DNA from: Acidimicrobiia bacterium
GTDB taxonomy: Bacteria > Acidobacteriota > Vicinamibacteria > Vicinamibacterales > UBA2999
Direction of reading: 5' to 3'
NCBI GenBank assembly: GCA_016871275.1
Contig: VFZG01000005.1
Span: forward strand, 1-55,674
Length of the DNA: 55,674 nucleotides
Of this stretch, positions 46,195 through 55,674 are shown in pieces. Below the pieces are notes generated by a model, which worked only from the letters and a program-made list of their open reading frames with translations, searched no databases and was not told the origin of the DNA. Numbering within the stretch: position 1 is the stretch's first letter; every line of letters starts with the position of its first letter. The position numbers were made by a program, and so were the translations under genes.

Positions 46195-46743
46195 CTAAGG
46201 CAGCCGAATGGATTGAGCCACGCCTGCCGAATCAGCGATCGTCACCGCCGCCTCTTCGACTCGCACCACCGAGTAACCGTTGGACAGCTTATCGCCCGCC
46301 TTCACGAGCACCATGGTGCCGTTGTCGATCAGGATCGCCGTGAGGACGGCCACGCCGTTCTCGGTGTTTGACGCGATCCCTGACAAGCGAAATACCGGCA
46401 TCGCAGGTGGCGGCGGCTCGAGCGCGGCCATCGGCGTCACGTCAACGGCATCCCGCAGGCCGCTGCGCGTGGCCGTGCGCTCGCCGTACACAAACGGATT
46501 GCGGCCCTTGGCGGGGACCGTTGGCCGGCTCATGAAATCGCGGAGGCGTGCGGTGCTCGGGACGGAGGTATCGGTCGATCGACCTGCGTGAAGCCGATTG
46601 ACCGATCCGCGTGAGGTCTGCAGGGCCACCGGACCGCGCCGGGACACCGGCGCGTCCCTCGTAATGACAGACTGAATCCAGCCGGCGGTCGCAACCGTCG
46701 CCAGCACCAGTCCCACGGAGCGCGGCGTCAACGAGAAGTGCAT
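46195..46743 (-). CDS. PilP/GspC-like periplasmic protein, function uncertain
   Basis: 182 residues. One N-terminal membrane helix (SVGLVLATVATAGWI) is followed by a disordered Arg/Ser-rich stretch, an NPFVYGER segment and a small beta domain: FRLSGIASNTENGVAVLTAI, LVKAGDKLSNGYSVVRVEE. This resembles the homology region of GspC/PilP proteins of type II secretion and type IV pili, in which such repeats pack against the secretin. No other pilus or secretion gene is near, so it is an orphan. It diverges from kdsB over 93 bases. Confidence 0.5.
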   Translation of the reverse strand: MHFSLTPRSVGLVLATVATAGWIQSVITRDAPVSRRGPVALQTSRGSVNRLHAGRSTDTSVPSTARLRDFMSRPTVPAKGRNPFVYGERTATRSGLRDAVDVTPMAALEPPPPAMPVFRLSGIASNTENGVAVLTAILIDNGTMVLVKAGDKLSNGYSVVRVEEAAVTIADSAGVAQSIRLP

Positions 46744-46825
46744 GGTCGATTCTGAGCCTCCAGAATACGAGATGTTGGACGTCGAGAGAAGCGCCAGGGT
46801 CCACCGGCACCGCAATACCGTGTGG

Positions 46826-46831
46826 TATACT
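46826..46831 (+). promoter_or_regulatory. -10 box of kdsB, leaderless arrangement
   Basis: TATACT, five bases before GTG 46837. The predicted transcript start falls on the start codon. Confidence 0.55.
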
Positions 46832-46836
46832 TCGCC

Positions 46837-47604
46837 GTGCACCCCAATTCGGTCGAGCGTCTGCCTTTTACGCTGACTGAATCGTCGGTCCTCGCCGTCA
46901 TCCCCGCGAGGTACCAGGCAACCCGTCTCCCCGGAAAGATTCTCGCGGACATCGCTGGCAAGCCGATGATCGAGCACGTGTACCGGCGCGCGTCCGCCGC
47001 GGCGCGCATACACGGCGTGCTCGTGGCCACCGACGACGAGCGCATTGCCGGCGCTGTGCGGGCGTTTGGCGGCGCCGCGATCATGACGCGGACGGACCAC
47101 GCCAGCGGCACCGACCGCATTGCCGAGGCCGTCAGCCAGTTGCCCTGCGGCATCGTGGTCAATGTCCAGGGCGATGAGCCGCTGCTGGAGCCCGGCGTCA
47201 TCGACGCCGTGGTGGAACCGCTGCTCAATGACAGTTCCGTCGAAATGAGCACGGTGTCGCGGCCCTTCAGGAATCGCGAAGAGTTCGAAAACCCCAACGT
47301 CGTCAAGGTCGTGACCAATGACTTCGGCAATGCGATGTATTTTTCCCGGGCCCTGATCCCCGGATCGGCACACGTCGGCTTGTACGCATATCGGCGGCAG
47401 ACGCTGTTGCGGTTAGCGGCGACCCCTGCCGTTGGCATCGAGCTCGACGAGCGCCTCGAGCAGCTCCGGGCGCTGGTCAGCGGCATCGACATCCGCGTCG
47501 TCCCCACCCCTCACATGGTGGCCGGCGTGGACACTCCGGAAGATCTCGAACGCGTTCGCGCCATGTTCCCTGCTGCGGGACTAGTAGCTTCGATTCGGAC
47601 ATAA
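46837..47604 (+). CDS. kdsB: 3-deoxy-manno-octulosonate cytidylyltransferase
   Basis: 255 residues. Nucleotidyltransferase N-terminus VLAVIPARYQATRLPGKILA, TRTDHASGTDRIAEA and VVNVQGDEPLLEP are all KdsB marks. It activates Kdo with CTP for lipid A core assembly. The start is GTG 46837; family alignment would also allow a later start, since the first 15 residues are not conserved. pyrG, which makes its CTP, follows after three bases. Confidence 0.93.
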   Translation: MHPNSVERLPFTLTESSVLAVIPARYQATRLPGKILADIAGKPMIEHVYRRASAAARIHGVLVATDDERIAGAVRAFGGAAIMTRTDHASGTDRIAEAVSQLPCGIVVNVQGDEPLLEPGVIDAVVEPLLNDSSVEMSTVSRPFRNREEFENPNVVKVVTNDFGNAMYFSRALIPGSAHVGLYAYRRQTLLRLAATPAVGIELDERLEQLRALVSGIDIRVVPTPHMVAGVDTPEDLERVRAMFPAAGLVASIRT

Positions 47605-49262
<1,658 letters not shown>

Positions 49263-49263
<1 letters not shown>

Positions 49264-50090
49264 TGACGGTCCGCACCGTACGCGCCGGAGCTGTATCCCT
49301 CGGAACGGGCCATCCGCTGGCGTTCGTCCTCGGGCCCTGCGTGATCGAAAGCACGCAGCACGCGATCGACACCGCGAAGGCGCTCAAGCAGATCGCCGCC
49401 GCTGTCGGCGTCCCCATGGTGTTCAAGGCGTCGTTCGACAAGGCCAATCGCACCTCGATCGCCTCGTTCCGCGGCCCCGGTCTTGAAGAAGGCCTGCGCG
49501 TGCTGGCCAAGGTGAAGGCGCTGACCGGGCTGCCGATCCTCACAGACATTCACGACGCGTCGCAGGCGGCGCCGGCCGCGGCGATCGCCGACGTGTTGCA
49601 GATCCCGGCGTTTCTATCGCGCCAGACGGACCTGATCGTGGCCGCCGCGAAGACCGGCAAGGCGATCAATCTCAAGAAGGGCCAGTTCCTCGCACCCAGG
49701 GACATGAAGCACGCCATTGCCAAGGTCACCGACTCCGGCAACAGCCAGGTGATCGTCACCGAGCGTGGCGTGTCGTTCGGTTACAACAACCTGGTGGTCG
49801 ATCCGCGCGCCTTCCCCATGCTGCGGGCGTTTGGCTACCCGGTGATCTTCGACGTCACGCACAGCCTGCAGCTGCCCGGGGCCGGAGACGGTGTCACGGC
49901 GGGACTGGCGGAGTACATCGAGCCGCTGGCTCAGGCCGGTGTAGCGGCAGGCGTGGATGGCGTGTTCATGGAAGTACACGAAGAGCCCAGCCGGGCCAGG
50001 AGCGATGCGGCCAATGCCCTCCGACTCGATCGCCTTGAGCCCCTGCTCCGCCGGCTGGTCGCGCTTGATAAGATCGTGAAAGATGCCTAG
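49263..50090 (+). CDS. kdsA: 3-deoxy-8-phosphooctulonate synthase, metal-dependent type
   Basis: 275 residues from GTG 49263, overlapping the pyrG stop (TAGTG). It condenses PEP with arabinose-5-phosphate to Kdo-8-phosphate. Conserved blocks: VFKASFDKANRTSI, LPILTDIHD, LKKGQFLAP and VIFDVTHSLQLPG. FVLGPCVIES carries Cys at the metal-ligand position, marking the metal-dependent class (Asn in the metal-free E. coli type). The substrate-making enzyme kdsD is next. Confidence 0.95.
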
Positions 50091-50113
50091 TCACGCGATC
50101 GCCCACCCCGCCG

Positions 50114-51073
50114 ATGCCTGACCTGTCCCTGGCCCGCAAGGTCCTGCAGACCGAAGCGGCCGCGGTGTCGGCGCTTGCCGATCGGCTGGACGATCGCTTC
50201 GTGCGCGCCGTGGACCTGGTCCGCCACTGCCAGGGCCGCGTGATTGTCACCGGCATGGGCAAGTCCGGCATCGTCTGCCGGAAGATCGCCGCGACGCTCG
50301 CCAGCACCGGCACGCCCGCCTTCTTCCTGCATCCCGCTGAAGCCGTTCACGGTGATCTCGGCGTCATCCAGGCAGACGACGTGGTGATCGCGATGTCGTA
50401 CAGCGGCGAAACCGAAGAACTGACGCGAGTGCTTGAAACGCTCAAGCGAATCGGTGCCCCACTCATTGCGCTGACCGGTGCCCTCCATTCGACGCTGGCA
50501 CTGGCGGCCAACGTCGCTCTGGACTGCAGTGTCTCGGAAGAAGCCTGCCCGATGAACCTCGTCCCGACGGCGAGCACCACGGCGGCCCTCGCCATGGGCG
50601 ACGCGTTGGCGATGACCGTGCTGGTTGCCAAGGGCTTCAAACCCGAGGATTTTGCGAACCTGCACCCCGCCGGAAAGCTCGGCAAGCGGTTGATGCGGGT
50701 CGATCAGCTGATGAAGGGCGGCGACCAGCTGCCGGTCGTGCAGCTGCACACGCCGATGCGCGACGTGATCTACGAGATGTCCCGCAAAGGCCTTGGCATG
50801 ACCTGCGTGGTCGAAAAGGATGGGCGCCTGGCCGGCATCATCACCGACGGCGACCTGCGGCGGAAGATGGCGGCGATGCAGAACCTGCTCGAGCTGACGG
50901 CGCGCGACTGGATGACCGCGAATCCCGTCACCATCGCGCAGACGACGCTGGCGGCCGAGGCGCTGGCGCTGATGGAACAGCGCAAGATCACCTCGATCGT
51001 CGTGATCGACGCCGGCCGTCGCGTGGCCGGTGTCGTACACCTCCACGATCTCTGGCGGACCGGGATGGTATGA
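50114..51073 (+). CDS. kdsD: Arabinose-5-phosphate isomerase
   Basis: 319 residues. The SIS domain has VIVTGMGKSGIVCRKIAATL and MSYSGETEEL. The active-site His is in AEAVHGDLG, and the TASTTAALAMGDALA segment is conserved. Two C-terminal CBS domains follow (MRDVIYEMSRKGLGMTCVVE and DWMTANPVTI). It turns ribulose-5-phosphate into arabinose-5-phosphate, the KdsA substrate. The KdsC phosphatase that usually follows is absent here. lapB follows after 25 bases. Confidence 0.93.
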   Translation: MPDLSLARKVLQTEAAAVSALADRLDDRFVRAVDLVRHCQGRVIVTGMGKSGIVCRKIAATLASTGTPAFFLHPAEAVHGDLGVIQADDVVIAMSYSGETEELTRVLETLKRIGAPLIALTGALHSTLALAANVALDCSVSEEACPMNLVPTASTTAALAMGDALAMTVLVAKGFKPEDFANLHPAGKLGKRLMRVDQLMKGGDQLPVVQLHTPMRDVIYEMSRKGLGMTCVVEKDGRLAGIITDGDLRRKMAAMQNLLELTARDWMTANPVTIAQTTLAAEALALMEQRKITSIVVIDAGRRVAGVVHLHDLWRTGMV

Positions 51074-51098
51074 GCCACCGAGGGCGCGGGCCGCACCG

Positions 51099-52322
51099 AT
51101 GAACGTCGGCGAATCGCTTCCGTTTCTCGCAGCGCTCGTCACACTGCTGCTCGGCCTCGCCATCGGCAAGGCCTGGGAGCGCTACAAACTGCGCGACGGC
51201 AAATGGATCGACCGGCGGCGCGCCCGTGACTCGCACCACTACGTGCTTGGGCTCAACTTCCTGGTCTCGAACCAGATTGACCTCGCCATCGAAGAGCTGA
51301 GCCGCGCCGCCCGTGTCGACAGCGACGCGCTCGAGATTCACCTGATTCTCGGCAACGTGCATCGCGAGCGCGGACAGGTGGCCCGCGCCATCCAGGTGCA
51401 CCAGGCGTTGTTGCAGCGCGCCAAGCTGACCAAGGTCGAGCACGCCTACATCCTGCTGTGCCTGGGCCTGGACTTCAAACGGGGCGGCTTCGTGGATCGC
51501 GCGCTGGCCGCCTTCAACGAAGTGATCCGCATGGATCCGACCAACCAGTACGCGCTGCTGTATCTCGAGAAGCTGCACGAGGAGCAGCACCAGTGGGCCG
51601 ACGCGCACCGGATCCGCACGCAGCTGGTCGACCTGAGCGGCCCGGACACCCAGCCTCGCAACCAGGCGATTCTCGGCTTCCTCGAGAACGAACTCGGCAA
51701 GGAAGCCTTGAGCGTCGGCGATCGTGGACGCGCCCAGCGGCATTTCCAGGCGGCCATCGAGCAGGAGCAGGACACGACGCCCGCGTATCTCAATCTGGGC
51801 GACGTGCGTTTCATTCAGGGCGATCTGCAGGGCGCCGAGGCCGCGTGGGACGGACTCATCGCCCGATCTCCTGAACGGGCCTACCTCACGTTCGAACGGC
51901 TCGAGCGCCTCTACGAGCAGCTGGCGCAGCCACACCGCTTTGAGGAACGCTGCGCGAAGCTGATCGCCGCCAACTCACAGGACTGGCGCGCGCGGCTCGC
52001 GATGGGCCGGCACATGGCCGCCCGCGGCAAGGATGCGGACGCCTTCGAATTCCTGCTGGCGGCACTCGAGCAGAACCCGCACGGGCTCACCGTCCACCAG
52101 GCGGTCTGGAACGTGCTGCTGAAGCTCGACCTCAATCGCGCTCTCGTGCAGCGTTACATCGAAGCGGCCCGGTCGTCGGTGTTCTTCCTCGACCCGCATG
52201 TCTGCACCAAGTGCCACTACCGCAGCACGGATCTGCTCTGGCAGTGCCCGCACTGCCATGAATGGAACTCGTTCGTGGAAGAGCGCATCGCACCGGCCAA
52301 AGAGGCCACGGTGGACATGTGA
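51099..52322 (+). CDS. lapB: LPS assembly protein LapB (YciM)
   Basis: 407 residues. An N-terminal membrane helix (about 8-24) is followed by RARDSHHYVLGLNFLVSNQ, a run of TPR repeats, and a C-terminal rubredoxin-like zinc ribbon CTKCHYRSTDLLWQCPHC followed by HEWNSF. In E. coli LapB brings LpxC to FtsH for degradation and so sets LPS output. Its place behind the Kdo genes fits that job. ATG 51099 was chosen because the frame upstream overlaps kdsD. Confidence 0.92.
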   Translation: MNVGESLPFLAALVTLLLGLAIGKAWERYKLRDGKWIDRRRARDSHHYVLGLNFLVSNQIDLAIEELSRAARVDSDALEIHLILGNVHRERGQVARAIQVHQALLQRAKLTKVEHAYILLCLGLDFKRGGFVDRALAAFNEVIRMDPTNQYALLYLEKLHEEQHQWADAHRIRTQLVDLSGPDTQPRNQAILGFLENELGKEALSVGDRGRAQRHFQAAIEQEQDTTPAYLNLGDVRFIQGDLQGAEAAWDGLIARSPERAYLTFERLERLYEQLAQPHRFEERCAKLIAANSQDWRARLAMGRHMAARGKDADAFEFLLAALEQNPHGLTVHQAVWNVLLKLDLNRALVQRYIEAARSSVFFLDPHVCTKCHYRSTDLLWQCPHCHEWNSFVEERIAPAKEATVDM

Positions 52323-52330
52323 CGCTCGTG

Positions 52331-52939
52331 TCACCCTGATTTCTGCTTGCTCTTGAGCGAAGCGATCAACGCGTCGACCTGCGCGTTGGTCGCTTCGAAA
52401 CTGCCGTCGTTGTTGATCACGTGGGTCGCCTTCTTGACCTTTTGCTCGATCGGCAATTGCGCAGCGAGGCGCTTCTCGGCGTCTTCCCTCGACAGCTTGT
52501 TGCGTTCCATCAGGCGCTGCAGCTGCATGGCTCGCGGACACGCCACCACCACGATCGCGTCGAACTCCTTCTCGCGCCCGGTCTCGAAGACCAGCGGGAT
52601 GTCGGCGACGGCGAACGGCGTTCGCTTGGGAAGCGCGCTGAAGAACTCGTTGATCGCCCTGATCACGGCCGGGTGCACGATGGCCTCGAGATCGAGCCGC
52701 GCGCGCTTGTCCTTGAAGACGATTTGCGCAATGCGAATGCGGTCCATGGTGCCGTCGCGACGCACCGCATCCGGCCCGAACCGCTTGCGGATCGCCGCCA
52801 GTGCCGGCGTGCCGGGCAACACGACTTCGCGAGCCAGCAAATCGGCGTCCACGACGGGAGCGCCGGCCTCCCGAAACCGGCCGGCGACATAGCTCTTGCC
52901 TGTCGCAATGCCGCCGGTGAGCGCAATCTTCCGAATCAC
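52331..52939 (-). CDS. coaE: Dephospho-CoA kinase
   Basis: 202 residues. P-loop ALTGGIATGKSYVAGRF, DADLLAREVV and the lid segment VVACPRAMQLQRLMERN are typical. It adds the 3'-phosphate that completes coenzyme A. It converges with lapB across 8 bases and overlaps the folD stop by four bases. Confidence 0.94.
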   Translation of the reverse strand: MIRKIALTGGIATGKSYVAGRFREAGAPVVDADLLAREVVLPGTPALAAIRKRFGPDAVRRDGTMDRIRIAQIVFKDKRARLDLEAIVHPAVIRAINEFFSALPKRTPFAVADIPLVFETGREKEFDAIVVVACPRAMQLQRLMERNKLSREDAEKRLAAQLPIEQKVKKATHVINNDGSFEATNAQVDALIASLKSKQKSG

Positions 52940-53853
52940 ATCGCCACCTTTCGCGCCGCCCTGAGTTCCGCCGCGGTCACGGTGTTCTTCAGCACCATCG
53001 CGACGGTGATGGGACCAATCCCGCCGGGCACCGGCGTCAACGCGCCGGCCACGGCATCCACGTCCGGATGCACGTCGCCCACCAGCACGCTGCCCCTCTC
53101 GGCGAACTGCGCGCGCTGGCGGCTGCCCTCAGGGAAAATTCTCTCGACCTCGGCCTGGGCCGTCAATGCGTTGATACCGACGTCAATGACCGTCGCTCCC
53201 GGCTTGATGTAATCAGCGGTCACGAACACGGGCCGGCCGATGGCGGCAACCAGGATGTCTGCAGTCCTGGCGACGGCGGCGACATCTGGCGTCCTCGAGT
53301 GGCATACGGTCACGGTGGCGTCGCGGTGCAGCAGCAGCAGGGCCATGGGCTTCCCGACGATGTCGCTACGTCCCAGGACGACGGCGTGCTTACCGCGCAG
53401 TTGAATCCCCTCCCGTTCCAGCAGCTCGATGCAGCCCGCGGGCGTGCACGCCACCGGGGCCGGGCGCTTCTGGACCAGGAGGCCAACGTTGCAGGGATGG
53501 AATCCGTCCACGTCTTTAGACGGATCGACCGCGTCGAAGACGCGTGTTTCAGCCTCCGCGCCCATGCCCTCGGGCAATGGCGACTGCACCAGGATGCCGT
53601 CAATCGCGTCATCGGCGTTCAACCGCCGAACCAGTGCGAGCGCCTCGTCTGCTGACGCCGAGGCGTCCAGCCGGAACAGCACCCCTCGGCAACCAGCCTC
53701 GTTGACGGTCTTGATCTTGTTGCGAACGTAGACTTCGGACGCAGGGTTGTGACCGGCCAGCACCACGCCAAGCCCGGGTGGGCGGCCGTATCGCTGCTGG
53801 AACAACGCAATGCGCGGCGCGACATCCTCCCGGATGCGCGCCGCGCACGCCAC
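52936..53853 (-). CDS. folD: Methylenetetrahydrofolate dehydrogenase / cyclohydrolase FolD, start uncertain
   Basis: 305 residues from GTG 53853. Catalytic Lys region YVRNKIKTVNEAGC, DGILVQSPLPEGM, DPSKDVDGFHPCNVG and the NADP site VLGRSDIVGKPMA are all present. It interconverts methylene- and formyl-THF. The conserved RLDG that opens FolD proteins lies upstream of this GTG, and no ATG, GTG or TTG is available there. An ATA at 53872-53874 overlapping the permease stop as ATAG would restore it, so a rare start is possible. Confidence 0.9.
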   Translation of the reverse strand: MACAARIREDVAPRIALFQQRYGRPPGLGVVLAGHNPASEVYVRNKIKTVNEAGCRGVLFRLDASASADEALALVRRLNADDAIDGILVQSPLPEGMGAEAETRVFDAVDPSKDVDGFHPCNVGLLVQKRPAPVACTPAGCIELLEREGIQLRGKHAVVLGRSDIVGKPMALLLLHRDATVTVCHSRTPDVAAVARTADILVAAIGRPVFVTADYIKPGATVIDVGINALTAQAEVERIFPEGSRQRAQFAERGSVLVGDVHPDVDAVAGALTPVPGGIGPITVAMVLKNTVTAAELRAARKVAM

Positions 53854-53870
53854 ACCGTCGAGCCTTCGGG

Positions 53871-55583
53871 CTATGCCTTCTCTCCAGTGGTTTTGGTCAG
53901 GACGAAGCCGACCGCCCAGACCGCAACCGACACGCCCAGGAAGCGCAAGCCGAACGCGTCGGCTTCTTCGGCCGTGACGTTGATCTCGGACCACTTCGCG
54001 GTGGTCTCGTTGGTGATGCCGAGCTCAGTCATGAAGCCGAGCACCGCAATGCAGGCCGCGTTGAAGATCAGCAGCAGGCCGAATGTCGTGATGAAGTTCG
54101 CCAGGCTCTGCATTGGCGTCCGCGCGTTGTGCTCCTTCTGGTTCACGAGCGGGCTATGCGTGCGTCCGTAGACCCAGTAGATGATCATGCCGAGGTCGAG
54201 CCACAGCAGGAAGCGCACCCAGGTCAGGACTGGCAGGCTCAACATCAGGTACGCGCACGACAGGATGCCCAGGACAGGGAACACCGCGCCGAACGGCACC
54301 CGGAACGGGCGTTTGGCTTCCGGCCGCTTGGCGCGCAGCACCAGCACCGCCGCGCACACCACCACGAACGCAAATAGTGTGCCGATGCTGGTCATTTCGC
54401 CGACGACCTGGATCTGCGTCAGGCCGGCGACGAGCGCCACGATGACGCAGGTGATGATGGTCGTGATGTAGGGCGTACCGAACTTCGGGTGGACCTTGCT
54501 GACGGCCGGCGGCAGCAGGCGATCGCGGCTCATCGAGAAGAAGATGCGCGGCTGGGACATCAGCATGACGAGCAGCACGGACGTGATACCTGCCACGGCG
54601 CCCGCGGACACCAGGCCGGCCGCCCAATCCTGCCCAATGAACGCCAGGGCGTATGCCACGGGCGCGTTCAGGAATTTGACCGACTCATCCTGCGCCACCA
54701 TGCTCACGCCGGGCAACGACGCTTCGCTGGCGCGAAATTCAATGACCGGCACGATGCCGCTGAGCACCGCGCCCACGGCCAGATACAACACCGTGCAGAT
54801 GACCAGCGAGGCGATGATGCCAATCGGCAAGTCGCGCTGCGGATTCTTGGCTTCTTCGGCGGTCGTTGAGACCGCGTCGAAGCCGATGTACGCGAAGAAC
54901 ACGACCGCCGCTGCGGCCATGATGCCCGGCCACCCGTACGGCGTAAATGGCGTCCAGTTGTCAGGCTCGACGTAGCTGACACCGGCCGCAAGGAAGAACA
55001 GCACCGCGGCGACCTTGATGGCCACCATCACGGCATTGAAGCGTGCCGATTCTCTGACGCCTATCACCAGCAGGATCATGATCAACAACACGATGATCAC
55101 GGCCGGCAGGTTGATGATGCCCGCGGGGGGCGCGGCGGCCAGTGCCGCCGGCAGCTCGATGCCGAAGCCGGCCAGCAGCCGCTGCATGTAGCCGCTCCAA
55201 CCGATGGCCACGGTCATGGAACCCACCGCGTATTCGAGGATCAAGTCCCAGCCGATCATCCACGCCACCAGCTCGCCGAGCGTGGCGTAGGCGTAGGTGT
55301 AGGCGCTGCCGGCAATCGGGATCATCGACGCGAACTCGGCGTAACAGAGCGCCGCAAACGCGCACGCCAAGCCGGCCGCGAGATACGACATCGTGATTGC
55401 CGGGCCGGCCTGGTTTGCCGCGGCCGTGCCGGTGAGCACGAAAATGCCGGTGCCAATAATGGCGCCGATGCCCAGCAGGGTCAGGTCCCATGCAGACAGG
55501 CTGCGCCTGAGCGCCTTTCCTCCATGCTCGACGTCGCCGACGAGTTGCTCGATCGACTTGGTCTTGAACAGATTCGAATCCAT
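53871..55583 (-). CDS. APC-family amino-acid permease (cationic amino-acid transporter type)
   Basis: 570 residues and about 13 membrane helices. LTLLGIGAIIGTGIFVLTGTAA at the start is the TM1 substrate-binding break. FFAYIGFDAVSTTAEEAKNP in TM6 is the signature of YfnA/CAT transporters. It likely takes up amino acids with a proton; the substrate cannot be set. The C-terminal region ends in a helix and a short charged tail. A TATAAT box and a GGGAGG ribosome-binding site precede ATG 55583. Confidence 0.87.
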   Translation of the reverse strand: MDSNLFKTKSIEQLVGDVEHGGKALRRSLSAWDLTLLGIGAIIGTGIFVLTGTAAANQAGPAITMSYLAAGLACAFAALCYAEFASMIPIAGSAYTYAYATLGELVAWMIGWDLILEYAVGSMTVAIGWSGYMQRLLAGFGIELPAALAAAPPAGIINLPAVIIVLLIMILLVIGVRESARFNAVMVAIKVAAVLFFLAAGVSYVEPDNWTPFTPYGWPGIMAAAAVVFFAYIGFDAVSTTAEEAKNPQRDLPIGIIASLVICTVLYLAVGAVLSGIVPVIEFRASEASLPGVSMVAQDESVKFLNAPVAYALAFIGQDWAAGLVSAGAVAGITSVLLVMLMSQPRIFFSMSRDRLLPPAVSKVHPKFGTPYITTIITCVIVALVAGLTQIQVVGEMTSIGTLFAFVVVCAAVLVLRAKRPEAKRPFRVPFGAVFPVLGILSCAYLMLSLPVLTWVRFLLWLDLGMIIYWVYGRTHSPLVNQKEHNARTPMQSLANFITTFGLLLIFNAACIAVLGFMTELGITNETTAKWSEINVTAEEADAFGLRFLGVSVAVWAVGFVLTKTTGEKA

Positions 55584-55621
55584 TCACCCTCCCAGGTGTC
55601 GTACCGCTGGCAAACCCCGGC

Positions 55622-55627
55622 ATTATA
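55622..55627 (-). promoter_or_regulatory. -10 box of the permease gene
   Basis: TATAAT on the minus strand, 38 bases before the ATG, with GGGAGG just before the start. This is a normal leadered promoter, unlike most others in the window. Confidence 0.5.
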
Positions 55628-55674
55628 CGGGGGATCCGAAGGATTTATTCGAGAATGCGCAGGAATGCGCGGCA

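Overview
The window looks like the core chromosome of a high-GC Gram-negative bacterium, most likely an Acidobacteriota of the Vicinamibacteria type. Three things support this: a secreted von Willebrand protein of the acidobacterial VWFA-related kind (8587-9474), a decayed ADOP-type permease start (42495-42578), and Kdo/LPS genes (kdsB, kdsA, kdsD, lapB), which imply an outer membrane. The phylum is an inference from gene content; no rRNA or tRNA gene was seen.

Layout. 1-2492: two related membrane glycosyltransferase-like genes facing each other, with a leftover C-terminal tail between them. 2520-8516 (minus): uvrB, then an Mla-type lipid transport operon (MlaE, MlaF, MlaD), a YtxH protein, a DUF948-like protein and a small secreted protein. 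8587-17697: VWA protein, DHH phosphoesterase, an asparagine-synthase-like gene missing its synthetase core, a trans-sulfuration enzyme, an inactive-looking patatin, greA, a SpoU-type rRNA methyltransferase and rarA. 17759-33603 (minus, transcribed right to left): the conserved run phoH-ybeY-corC-era-mgtE-recO-glyQ-glyS-ppdK-mutL, then an esterase and a PQQ dehydrogenase. 33698-34358: two gene remnants. 34383-42407 (minus): sucC-sucD, a Phe attenuator, pheA, ndk, dcd, a gamma-carbonic-anhydrase-like gene, hisS and aspS. 42495-43380: remnants and hairpins. 43391-52322: mdh diverges from serA, then a PilP/GspC-like protein and kdsB-pyrG-kdsA-kdsD-lapB, which supplies CMP-Kdo (with CTP from PyrG) and an LPS-assembly regulator. 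52331-55583 (minus): coaE, folD and an amino-acid permease.

Main unusual signals. (1) An apparently complete ribosome-mediated phenylalanine attenuator precedes pheA: a 22-codon leader ORF with three Phe codons, a competing antiterminator, and an intrinsic terminator whose U-tract runs into the pheA start codon. (2) Many genes have a -10 box only 5-9 bases before a GTG or ATG, which points to frequent leaderless mRNAs; the Phe leader ORF is one of them. (3) Degenerate arrays of 7-base repeats sit at gene ends, often as inverted pairs, and in several places supply stop codons, a start codon or protein tails. They resemble the heptanucleotide STRRs of cyanobacteria. (4) Several genes have lost catalytic cores: the AsnB-like protein, the patatin, a nitronate monooxygenase and a gamma-glutamylcyclotransferase-like gene.
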